Shown piece after piece: positions 21,701 through 33,700 of a stretch of 64,000 bases of DNA (position 1 is the stretch's first letter; every line of letters starts with the position of its first letter). The notes beneath the pieces were generated by a model that did no database searches, was not told where the DNA came from, and saw only the letters and a program-made list of their open reading frames with translations. Origin of the DNA: Limnomonas spitsbergensis (taxonomy: Eukaryota; Chlorophyta; Chlorophyceae; Chlamydomonadales); NCBI GenBank assembly GCA_037349105.1, contig JAYJMM010000081.1, forward strand, positions 1,550,001 through 1,614,000, in the 5' to 3' direction. Both the position numbers and the translations under genes were made by a program.

Positions 21701-24700
21701 GCGGGCCCACAAGGATGCTGCCCGGTGCTCTGGAGCCGCTCATCTGCGCACCAGAGCCTGGACAATGGAGGAAACAGACATGGTGGGGGAGATGGGGAAG
21801 AGTGTCATCCAATAATGATCCATTAGGGGTCTGGGAGCCCCTCATCTGCACACTGGAGCCTGGACATGGAGGTCTGGGAGCCCCTCATCTGCGCACCGGG
21901 TGCACAGCTTGCCTCTGAACAAGCAGGAGAAGGAAGGGGGGAGAGACGGGTTGCAAGGTGAGGATAGCACATGGGGAGTAGTAAGGGGAGGGGGGGGGGT
22001 CCACCATTCCATCCATCCATCATGTATCATGTCAATGTGAAGCCCTGGAGCCCCTCGTCAGCGCACCGGGTGCACAGCTTGCCTCTGAATATGTGGGAGA
22101 AGGAAGGGGGGAGAGAAGGGGTGCAAGGGGAGAAGATAGTCCATGGGGAGAGGGAGGGGAAGGGGATAAATGCCCAACAATCAACCCAAGAATCATGTGC
22201 CTGCTTACATACTGACTCGGAGCCCTGAAGCCCCTGGCGGCGTCTCATTAGTTTCCCCGGTAAAGCGGAGTGCTTTTTGTCTACCTCCCCGCCCTAAATT
22301 AAGTCGCCCTCCTGCCCCACAAATATGACAACGCCCTTCGCGCCCTGTTTCCCCCCCAGCCCTGAAGCCCCTGGCGGCGTCTTATTCCTTTCCAGTGTAC
22401 CGTAGATTTGATTTGCCTTCCCTCGGGTATGAAAAACGAGTTATTTTGATCAGTTTCCTGGCTGAAACTGGCGCCGACATTCGTGGAGTGTTGCAGGGTT
22501 CAGGATTTGTTGTCTCTCTCTCCCCCGTTCCCCTCCCCTCTCCAGTCCCGCTTCCTTCAGTCCACGCCACCCCCCCTTCCCTGCACCCCTTCTCCCTTTC
22601 CCTGATTCCCACCTGCCCCGCCTGTCCCTCCCATTGTACTCCCCTCCCCGTGAGGGGGGAAATGATGGAGGGAACGGGAAATCCCTGTTCCCTCCATCCT
22701 TTTCGCCCTTTCCCTTTTCCCCTCCCCTCCCCCCAAAACAGCCCCCTCCCCCCCCCTTTATCCCAGTCCCCGTACCCCTCCGCCTGCCATCCTCATCGTC
22801 CTCGTCGTCATTCCAAACCCAGAAGTCGCCCCCCTTCGCATTGTTGCGGCTCCTCCCCCGCACTCCCGCAGCACCGGGGCTATTCCGGCCGGTCGCAGCC
22901 GCAGCCACTTGCGTGCCCAGGGGCCCTAGGCCCGCGGCTCCCCCCGCTGCCAGGCCGCCACAGCTGCCACCCCTGCGGGTGGATGGCGGGACTAGGCGCG
23001 CCTCCCACACGCTGTTGGCAAGCTCGTTGCCGATCCTTTCAAACATCTGAAGAGGGGGAGGGGGGGCAAAGGGGGGGGAGGGGGCAAAGGGGGGGGAGGG
23101 GGCAAAGGGGGGGGGAGGGGGCAGAGGGTTAGGACCTAGGCGCGCCTTCCAAAGATTGTTGGCGAGTGTTGCATATCCTTTCCAACGTCTGTATGTGTGT
23201 GTGTGGGGGGGGGCAGGAGGGGATGTCTTCCAACATCTGAATAGGGGGGACATGAAGGTGGGACCAGGCATGCCTCCCAGATGCTGTTACCAAGCTCCTC
23301 CCCAATCCTTGTAAACCTCTAGAGAGGGGGGGGCAAGGGGGGAGGGGTGTATGCGTTAAAGAGCTGCCACCCCTGCTGGTCGAGGAGGGGAGGGGCAGGA
23401 GGGGGGGGGAGGCAGAATGGGATCCCTTCAACATCTGGAATGGGGCGCAGGAGGGGATGCCTTCAACATCTGGATTGGGGCGCAGGAGGGGATGCCTTCA
23501 ACATCTGGATTGGGGCGCAGGAGGGGATGCCTTCAACATCTGGATTGGGGCGCAGGAGGGGATGCCTTCAACATCTGGATTGGGGCGCAGGAGAGGATGC
23601 CTTCAACATCTGGATTGGGGCGCAGGAGGGGATGCCTTCAACATCTGGATTGGGGCGCAGGAGGGGATGCCTTCAAACATCTGGATTGGGGCGCAGGAGG
23701 GGATGCCTTCAACATCTGGATTGGGGCGCAGGAGGGGATGCCTTCAACATCTGGATTGGGGCGCAGGAGGGGATGCCTTCAACATCTGGATTGGGGCGCA
23801 GGAGGGGATGCCTTCAACATCTGGATTGGGGCGCAGGAGGGGATGCCTTCAACATCTGGATTGGGGCGCAGGAGGGGATGCCTTCAACATCTGGATTGGG
23901 GCGCAGGAGGGGATGCCTTCAACATCTGGATTGGGGCGCAGGAGGGGATGCCTTCAACATCTGGATTGGGGCGCAGGAGGGGATGCCTTCAACATCTGGA
24001 TTGGGGCGCAGGAGGGGATGCCTTCAAACATCTGGATTCGGGCGCAGGAGGGGATGCCTTCAACATCTGGATTGGGGCGCAGGAGGGGATGCCTTCAAAC
24101 ATCTGGATTGGGGCGCAGGAGGGGATGCCTTCAACATCTGGATTGGGGCGCAGGAGGGGATGCCTTCAACATCTGGATTGGGGCGCAGGAGGGGATGCCT
24201 TCAACATCTGGATTGGGGCGCAGGAGGGGATGCCTTCAACATCTGGATTGGGGCGCAGGAGGGGATGCCTTCAACATCTGGATTGGGGCGCAGGAGGGGA
24301 TGCCTTCAACATCTGGATTGGGGCGCAGGAGGGGATGCCTTCAACATCTGGATTGGGGCGCAGGAGGGGATGCCTTCAACATCTGGATTGGGGCGCAGGA
24401 GGGGATGCCTTCAAACATCTGGATTCGGGCGCAGGAGGGAATGCCTTCAACATCTGGATTGGGGCGCAGGAGGGGATGCCTTCAACATCTGGATTGGGGC
24501 GCAGGAGGGGATGCCTTCAACATCTGGATTGGGGCGCAGGAGGGGATGCCTTCAACATCTGGATTGGGGCGCAGGAGGGGATGCCTTCAACATCTGGATT
24601 GGGGCGCAGGAGGGGATGCCTTCAACATCTGGATTGGGGCGCAGGAGGGGATGCCTTCAACATCTGGATTGGGGCGCAGGAGGGGATGCCTTCAACATCT

Positions 24701-27700
24701 GGATTGGGGCGCAGGAGGGGATGCCTTCAACATCTGGATTGGGGCGCAGGAGGGGATGCCTTCAAACATCTGGATTGGGGCGCAGGAGGGGATTCCTTCC
24801 AACATCTGGATTGGGGCGCAGGAGGGGATGCCTTCAACATCTGGATTGGGGCGCAGGAGGGGATGCCTTCAAACATCTGGATTGGGGCGCAGGAGGGGAT
24901 GCCTTCAACATCTGGATTGGGGCGCAGGAGGGGATGCCTTCAAACATCTGGATTGGGGCGCAGGAGGGGATGCCTTCAACATCTGGATTGGGGCGCAGGA
25001 GGGAATGCCTTAAACATCTGGATTGGGGCGCAGGAGGGGATGCCTTCAACATCTGGATTGGGGCGCAGGAGGGGATGCCTTCAAACATCTGGATTGGGGC
25101 GCAGGAGGGGATGCCTTCCAACATCTGGATTGGGGCGCAGGAGGGGATGCCTTCAACATCTGGATTGGGGCGCAGGAGGGGATGCCTTCAACATCTGGAT
25201 TGGGGCGCAGGAGGGGATGCCTTCAACATCTGGATTGGGGCGCAGGAGGGGATGCCTTCAACATCTGGATTGGGGCGCAGGAGGGGATGCCTTCAACATC
25301 TGGATTGGGGCGCAGGAGGGGATGCCTTCAACATCTGGATTGGGGCGCAGGAGGGGATGCCTTCAACATCTGGATTGGGGCGCAGGAGGGGATGCCTTCA
25401 ACATCTGGATTGGGGCGCAGGAGGGGATGCCTTCAACATCTGGATTGGGGCGCAGGAGGGGATGCCTTCAACATCTGGATTGGGGCGCAGGAGGGGATGC
25501 CTTCAAACATCTGGATTGGGGCGCAGGAGGGGATGCCTTCCAACATCTGGATTGGGACGCAGGAGGGAATGCCTTCAAACATCTGGATTGGGGCGCAGGA
25601 GGGGATGCCTTCAACATCTGGATTGGGGCGCAGGAGGGGATGCCTTCAAACATCTGGATTGGGGCGCAGGAGGGGATTCCTTCCAACATCTGGATTGGGG
25701 CGCAGGAGGGGATGCCTTCAAACATCTGGATTGGGGCGCAGGAGGGGATTCCATCCAACATCTGGATTGGGGCGCAGGAGGGGATGCCTTCAACATCTGG
25801 ATTGGGGCGCAGGAGGGGATGCCTTCAACATCTGGATTGGGGCGCAGGAGGGGATGCCTTCAACATCTGGATTGGGGCGCAGGAGGGGATGCCTTCAAAC
25901 ATCTGGATTGGGGCGCAGGAGGGGATGCCTTCAACATCTGGATTGGGGCGCAGGAGGGAATGCCTTCAACATCTGGATTGGGGCGCAGGAGGGGATGCCT
26001 TCAACATCTGGATTGGGGCGCAGGAGGGGATGCCTTCAAACATCTGGATTGGGGCGCAGGAGGGGATGCCTTCCAACATCTGGATTGGGGCGCAGGAGGG
26101 GATGCCTTCAACATCTGGATTGGGGCGCAGGAGGGGATGCCTTCAACATCTGGATTGTGGCGCAGGAGGGGATGCCTTCAACATCTGGATTGGGGCGCAG
26201 GAGGGGATGCCTTCAACATCTGGATTGGGGCACAGGAGGGGATGCCTTCAAACATCTGGATTGGGGCGCAGGAGGGGATGCCTTCAAACATCTGGATTGG
26301 GGCACAGGAGGGAATGCCTTCCAACATCTGGATTGGGGCGCAGGAGGGAATGCCTTTAAACATCTGGATTCGGGCGCAGGAGGGGATGCCTTCAACATCT
26401 GGATTGGGGCGCAGGAGGGGATGCCTTCAAACATCTGGATTGGGGCGCAGGAGGGGATGCCTTCCAACATCTGGATTGGGGCGCAGGAGGGGATGCCTTC
26501 AACATCTGGATTGGGGCGCAGGAGGGGATGCCTTCAACATCTGGATTGGGGCGCAGGAGGGGATGCCTTCAACATCTGGATTGGGGCGCAGGAGGGGATG
26601 CCTTCAACATCTGGATTGGGGCGCAGGAGGGGATGCCTTCAACATCTGGATTGGGGCGCAGGAGGGGATGCCTTGGAAACATCTGGATTGGGGCGCAGGA
26701 GGGGATGCCTTCAACATCTGGATTGGGGCGCAGGAGGGGATGCCTTCAACATCTGGATTGGGGCGCAGGAGGGGATGCCTTCAACATCTGGATTGGGGCG
26801 CAGGAGGGGATGCCTTCAACATCTGGATTGGGGCGCAGGAGGGGATCCCTTCAACATCTGGATTGGGGCGCAGGAGGGGATGCCTTCAACATCTGGATTG
26901 GGGCGCAGGAGGGGATGCCTTCAACATCTGGATTGGGGCGCAGGAGGGGATGCCTTCAAACATCTGGATTGGGGCGCAGGAGGGGATCCCTTCAACATCT
27001 GGATTGGGGCGCAGGAGGGGATGCCTTCAAACATCTGGATTGGGGCGCAGGAGGGGATGTCTTCAAACATCTGGATTGGGGCGCAGGAGGGGATGCCTTC
27101 AACATCTGGATTGGGGCGCAGGAGGGGATGCCTTCAACATCTGGATTGGGGCGCAGGAGGGGATGCCTTCAACATCTGGATTGGGGCGCAGGAGGGGATG
27201 CCTTCAAACATCTGGATTGGGGCGCAGGAGGGGATGCCTTCAACATCTGGATTGGGGCGCAGGAGGGGATGCCTTCAACATCTGGATTGGGGCGCAGGAG
27301 GGGATGCCTTCAACATCTGGATTGGGGCGCAGGAGGGGATGCCTTCAACATCTGGATTGGGGCGCAGGAGGGGATGCCTTCAAACATCTGGATTGGGGCG
27401 CAGGAGGGGATCCCTTCAACATCTGGATTGGGGCGCAGGAGGGGATGCCTTCAAACATCTGGATTGGGGCGCAGGAGGGGATCCCTTCAACATCTGGATT
27501 GGGGCGCAGGAGGGGATGCCTTCAACATCTGGGTTGGTGGGATTGGGCGTGCCTCCCAGACGTTGTTGGCAAGCTTGTTCCCAATCCTTTCAAACTTTTA
27601 CACCCTCTCCATCACTCCCATCACACCTCCAATCCTGCATCACTATTTTCCCACATTCTCCATTACTCCCTTAACACACCTCCACCACTCGCTCCGACAC

Positions 27701-30700
27701 CTCATCTGACCCCATCCCTCCTTCCACGCCCTCTCCATCCCTCCTTCCACACCCTCTCCATCCCTCCTTCCACACCCTCTCCATCCCTCCTTCCACACCC
27801 GCTCCATCCCTCCTTCCACACCCTCTCCATTCCTCCTTCCACACCCTCTCCATCCCTCCTTACACACCCTCTCCATCCGCCCTTCCACACCCTCTCCATC
27901 CCTCCTTCCACACCCGCTCCATCCCTCCTTCCACACCCTCTCCATTCCTCCTTCCACACCCTCTCCATCCCTCCTTACACACCCTCTCCACCCGCCCTTC
28001 CACACCCTCTCCATCCCTCCTTCCACAACCTCCCCATCACTCCTTCTACAACCTCTCCATCCCTCCTTCCACACCCTCTCCATCCCCCCTTCCATGCCCT
28101 CTCCATCCCTCCTTTCACACCCTCTCCATCCCTCCTTACACACCCTCTCCATCCCTCCTTACACACCCTCTCCATCCCTCCTTACACACCCTCTCCATCC
28201 CTCCTTCCAAACCCTCTCCATCCCCCCTTCCACACCCTCTCCATCACTCCCTCAACAACCTCTCCATCACTTCTTCTACAACCTCTCCATCCCTCCTTCC
28301 ACACCCTCCCCATCACTCCTTTCACACCCTCTCCATCACTCCTTCCACACCCTCCCCATCACTCCTTGCACACCCTCTCCATCACTCCTTCCACACCCTC
28401 TCCATTTCTCCCTTCACACCTCCACCACTCGCAGTTCCCACACCGCATTCACTCCCATCCCTCCTTCCACACCCTCTCCATCACTCCTTTCACATACCTC
28501 TACCACTTGCGGCTCCCACACTTTGACGTCCAGCGTGCAGCTGCGGACTTTTGAAATGTGAACACCTACATGCAGGCAGACAGAAAAACAAACGACTGAC
28601 GCATGGGCCACAAGCAGGAAGCGGCAAAGAGTTGTGCTTCTGGACCTACGAGATGAATCCGTCACAATAAATAATGGATGGGGGGATGGCAAACCTCCAG
28701 GCTGCCGGCAAGCCGCACACAAAGCTGGATGGTAGGTTACCCAGTGCTATGGCCGAACGGGTGCCTTCCTTAATCCACACCCCAGGGTGTATATCTTTCT
28801 CTTGCTAAGGAAGCGGCAATCTCCACACATCGCGAAACCCCAAAAGAGGGTCTTGATAGAAATTCGCATGAAAAACAATCTCCACACAAAATTTGACCTT
28901 GTGGCCATTTTGCCCCCCGACCGAATTGTAGCAATATCATTCTAACATTAGCAGTCCACCCCCCACTCTACCCATGTCTCCACACTAGTACCTGAATTGT
29001 ACCTGAATTGTACCTGTATTGTACCTGAATTGTACCAGAATTTGTACCTGAACTGTACCTAAATCGTAACTGAATTGTGTCCCCCCTCTACCCATGTCCC
29101 CACCCAGCTGTCAATGTACCCCTGAGCATTCCACGCGTAGTATCACACACATGTTCAGTGAGACCCAGTCAGGCTCAGGGACACCATAGTCAGCTCCCCT
29201 GGCCGCGTAGGTCATGGTGTAGCTAGAGTGTAGCTGGAGTGTAGCTGAAGTGTAGCTGGAGTGAAGTTGGAGTGTAGCTGGAGTGTAGCTGAAGTGAAGC
29301 TGGAGTGTAGTTGGAGTGTAGCTGAAGTGTAGTTCGAGTGTAGTTGGAGTGTAGCTGGAGTGTAGCTGGAGTGTAGCTGGAGTGTAGCTGAAGTGTAGCT
29401 GGAGTGTAGCTGAAGTGTAGCTGAATGTAAAAAACGAAGTCATGTCCACACACCTATACCCATCTCCTCACCTAGCTGCCGAGCATTCGATGCACAGCAG
29501 CACACCCAGGTTAAGTGACGCCCATTCAGGCTCAGGGACACCAAATTAGGTCCACCGGCCATAGGCCATGGCGTAGCTGAAGTGCAGCTTAAGTGTAGCT
29601 GAATTGTGCAAAACAGATTCATGTCCAGCCCTCTACCCATCTCCTCACCTAGTTGTCGATGCACCCCCGAGCACTCGATGCATAGCAAGACACCCAGGTT
29701 CAATGACGCCCAGTCAGGGTCAGGGGCTCCGCAGTCGGCACAGTATCGGTTGCCCGCCACCTGCCGCAGCCGCTCCAGAGTGGGGAGAGGCCCTGCAGTG
29801 TGGAGGTTGTGAATGGTGTGGACTGTGGAAGGTGTGGAGTGGTATGAAAGTAGTGTTGCCCGCAAACTGCCTCAGCTGCTCCAGAGTGGGGAGAGGCCCT
29901 GCAGTGTGGAGGGTGTGGAAGGTGTGGAGAGTATAAGGCAGTGTTGCCCACAAACTGCCTCAGCCGATCCAGAGTGTGGCTGGCCCAGCAGTGTGGAGGG
30001 TGTGGAAGGTGTGGAAGGTGTGGAGAGTATAAGGCAGTGTTATCAGCCACTTGTTGCAGCTGCTCCAGAGTAGGGAGAGACCCTGCAGTGTGGAGAGTGT
30101 GAGAGGTGTGGGGCGGTATGAAAGCAGTGTTGCCCGTCACCTGCCGCAGCCGCTCCAGTGGGGAGAGGCCCAGCAGTGTGGAGAGTGTGAGAGGTGTGGG
30201 GCGGTATGAAAGCAGTGTTGCCCGTCACCAGCCGCAGCCGCTCCAGTGTGGAGAGGCCCAGCAGTGTGGAGAGTGTGAGAGGTGTGGAGTGGTATGAAAG
30301 CAGTGTTGCCCGCAACTGGTCGCAGCTGCTCCAGTGGGGAGAGGCCCTGCTGCTGCAGTCTGGTATGTGTGAGAGGTGTGAAAGGTGTGAAGATGTATGC
30401 AAGCAGTGTTGCCTGCCACCCATCTTTGAGGCTATAGAAGGCCAGATACTGAATGCAGTGGGGATGATGGGACGGCTGGGGAAGGCGTGGACAGGGTGTG
30501 GGGAAGGTGTGAAAGGGCGTGAGGAAGGTGTGGGACTGTGTGGGAGGGTGTGGAGAAGGTGTGATAAGGTGTGGATAAGGCCTGATGAAGCAGCAGTTCC
30601 ATCTGGGGAAGGGAAGGCCATCAGGCAATCAAAACGGACACAGGGCACCAAGCAGGCAGGGCACAGTGCACAGTGCATAGAAACACGAAGATGCAAGCGC

Positions 30701-33700
30701 CCACCCTCCAGTTTCAAAACACGGGCAGGCGACCCACCCTCAGGTGCCAAAAAGGGGTGGCGGCCAGCATGGAACCTTCCGGTGTTAAAACAGGCATGGG
30801 ACAGGGCACCAACAATCGCAGGAACAAGCGTCCTAACTCCCGTTGTTAGCACAGGCAGAGCGCGGGGCATTAGAAGCGGCAGAGGCGAGCGCCAGGACTT
30901 AAGGTGTGTCAACATAGTCAGGAACAAGCGTCCTAACTCACGCTGTTAGCACAGGCAGAGCGCGGGGCTTTAGAAGCGGCAGAGGCGAGCGCCAGGACTT
31001 AAGGTGTGTCAACATAGTCAGGAACAAGCGTCCTAACTCCCGTTGTTAGCACAGGCAGAGCGCGGGGCATTAGAAGCGGCAGAGGCGAGCGCCAGGACTT
31101 AAGGTGTGTCAACATAGTCAGGAACAAGCGTCCTAACTCGCGCTGTTAGCACAGGCAGAGCACGGGGCATTAGAAGCGGCAGAGGCGAGCGCCCGGACTT
31201 AAGGTGTGTCAACATAGTCAGGAACAAGCGTCCTAACTCGCGCTGTTAGCACAGGCAGAGCGCGGGGCATTAGAAGCGGCAGAGGCGAGCGCCCGGACTT
31301 AAGGTGTGTCAACATAGTCAGGAACAAGCGTCCTAACTCGCGCTGTTAGCACAGGCAGAGCGCGGGGCATTAGAAGCGGCAGAGGCGAGCGCCCGGACTT
31401 AAGGTGTGTCAACATAGTCAGGAACAAGCGTCCTAACTCCCGTTGTTAGCACAGGCAATGCACGGGGCATTAGTAGCGGCAGAGGCGAGCGCCAGGACTT
31501 AAGGTGTGTCAACATAGTCAGGAACAAGCGTCCTAACTCGCGCTGTTAGCACAGGCAGAGCGCGGGGCATTAGAAGCGGCAGAGGCGAGCGCCCGGACTT
31601 AAGGTGTGTCAACATAGTCAGGAACAAGCGTCCTAACTCGCGCTGTTAGCACAGGCAGAGCGCGGGGCATTAGAAGCGGCAGAGGCGAGCGCCCGGACTT
31701 AAGGTGTGTCAACATAGTCAGGAACAAGCGTCCTAACTCGCGCTGTTAGCACAGGCAGAGCGCGGGGCATTAGAAGCGGCAGAGGCGAGCGCCAGGACTT
31801 AAGGTGTGTCAACATAGTCAGGAACAAGCGTCCTAACTCGCGCTGTTAGCACAGGCAGAGCGCGGGGCATTAGAAGCGGCAGAGGCGAGCGCCAGGACTT
31901 AAGGTGTGTCAACATAGTCAGGAACAAGCGTCCTAACTCGCGCTGTTAGCACAGGCAGAGCGCGGGGCATCAGAAGCGGCAGAGGCGAGCGCCCGGACTT
32001 AAGGTGTGTCAACATAGTCAGGAACAAGCGTCCTAACTCGCGCTGTTAGCACAGGCAGAGCGCGGGGCATTAGAAGCGGCAGAGGCGAGCGCCCGGACTT
32101 AAGGTGTGTCAACATAGTCAGGAACAAGCGTCCTAACTCCCGTTGTTAGCACAGGCAGAGCACGGGGCATTAGTAGCGGCAGAGGCGAGCGCCAGGACTT
32201 AAGGTGTGTCAACATAGTCAGGAACAAGCGTCCTAACTCGCGCTGTTAGCACAGGCAGAGCGCGGGGCATTAGAAGCGGCAGAGGCGAGCGCCAGGACTT
32301 AAGGTGTGTCAACATAGTCAGGAACAAGCGTCCTAACTCGCGCTGTTAGCACAGGCAGAGCGCGGGGCATTAGAAGCGGCAGAGGCGAGCGCCCGGACTT
32401 AAGGTGTGTCAACATAGTCAGGAACAAGCGTCCTAACTCGCGCTGTTAGCTCAGGCAGAGCGCGGGGCATTAGAAGCGGCAGAGGCGAGCGCCAGGACTT
32501 AAGGTGTGTCAACATAGTCAGGAACAAGCATCCTAACTCGCGCTGTTAGCACAGGCAGAGCGCGGGGCATTAGAAGCGGCAGAGGCGGGCGCCAGGACTT
32601 AAGGTGTGTCAACATAGTCAGGAACAAGCGTCCTAACTCGCGCTGTTAGCACAGGCAGAGCGCGGGGCATTAGAAGCGGCAGAGGCGAGCGCCAGGACTT
32701 AAGGTGTGTCAACATAGTCAGGAACAAGCGTCCTAACTCGCGCTGTTAGCACAGGCAGAGCGCGGGGCATTAGAAGCGGCAGAGGCGGGCGCCAGGACTT
32801 AAGGTGTGTCAACATAGTCAGGAACAAGCGTCCTAACTCGCGCTGTTAGCACAGGCAGAGCGCGGGGCATTAGAAGCGGCAGAGGCGAGCGCCAGGACTT
32901 AAGGTGTGTCAACATAGTCAGGAACAAGCGTCCTAACTCGCGCTGTTAGCACAGGCAGAGCGCGGGGCATTAGAAGCGGCAGAGGCGGGTGCCAGGACTT
33001 AAGGTGTGTCAACATAGTCAGGAACAAGCGTCCTAACTCGCGCTGTTAGCACAGGCAGAGCGCGGGGCATTCGAAGCGGCAGAGGCGAGCGCCAGGACTT
33101 AAGGTGTGTCAACATAGTCAGGAACAAGCGTCCTAACTTGCGCTGTTAGCACAGGCAGAGCGCGGGGCATTAGAAGCGGCAGAGGCGAGCGCCCGGACTT
33201 AAGGTGTGTCAACATAGTCAGGAACAAGCGTCCTAACTCGCGCTGTTAGCACAGGCAGAGCGCGGGGCATTAGAAGCGGCAGAGGCGAGCGCCCGGACTT
33301 AAGGTGTGTCAACATAGTCAGGAACAAGCGTCCTAACTCGCGCTGTTAGCACAGGCAGAGCGCGGGGCATTAGAAGCGGCAGAGGCGAGCGCCCGGACTT
33401 AAGGTGTGTCAACATAGTCAGGAACAAGCGTCCTAACTCGCGCTGTTAGCACAGGCAGAGCGCGGGGCATTAGAAGCGGCAGAGGCGAGCGCCCGGACTT
33501 AAGGTGTGTCAACATAGTCAGGAACAAGCGTCCTAACTCGCGCTGTTAGCACAGGCAGAGCACGGGGCATTAGTAGCGGCAGAGGCGAGCGCCCGGACTT
33601 AAGGTGTGTCAACATAGTCAGGAACAAGCGTCCTAACTCGCGCTGTTAGCACAGGCAGAGCGCGGGGCATTAGAAGCGGCAGAGGCGAGCGCCAGGACTT

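Noticed and set aside
23347..28554. Open frame of 1,735 codons on the + strand (and 980- and 883-codon frames overlapping it)
   Set aside because: It is a read-through of the 35-bp and 23-bp satellites, which lack + strand stops in all frames. It lies antisense in intron 18 of the ArfGAP gene, with no non-repetitive domain.
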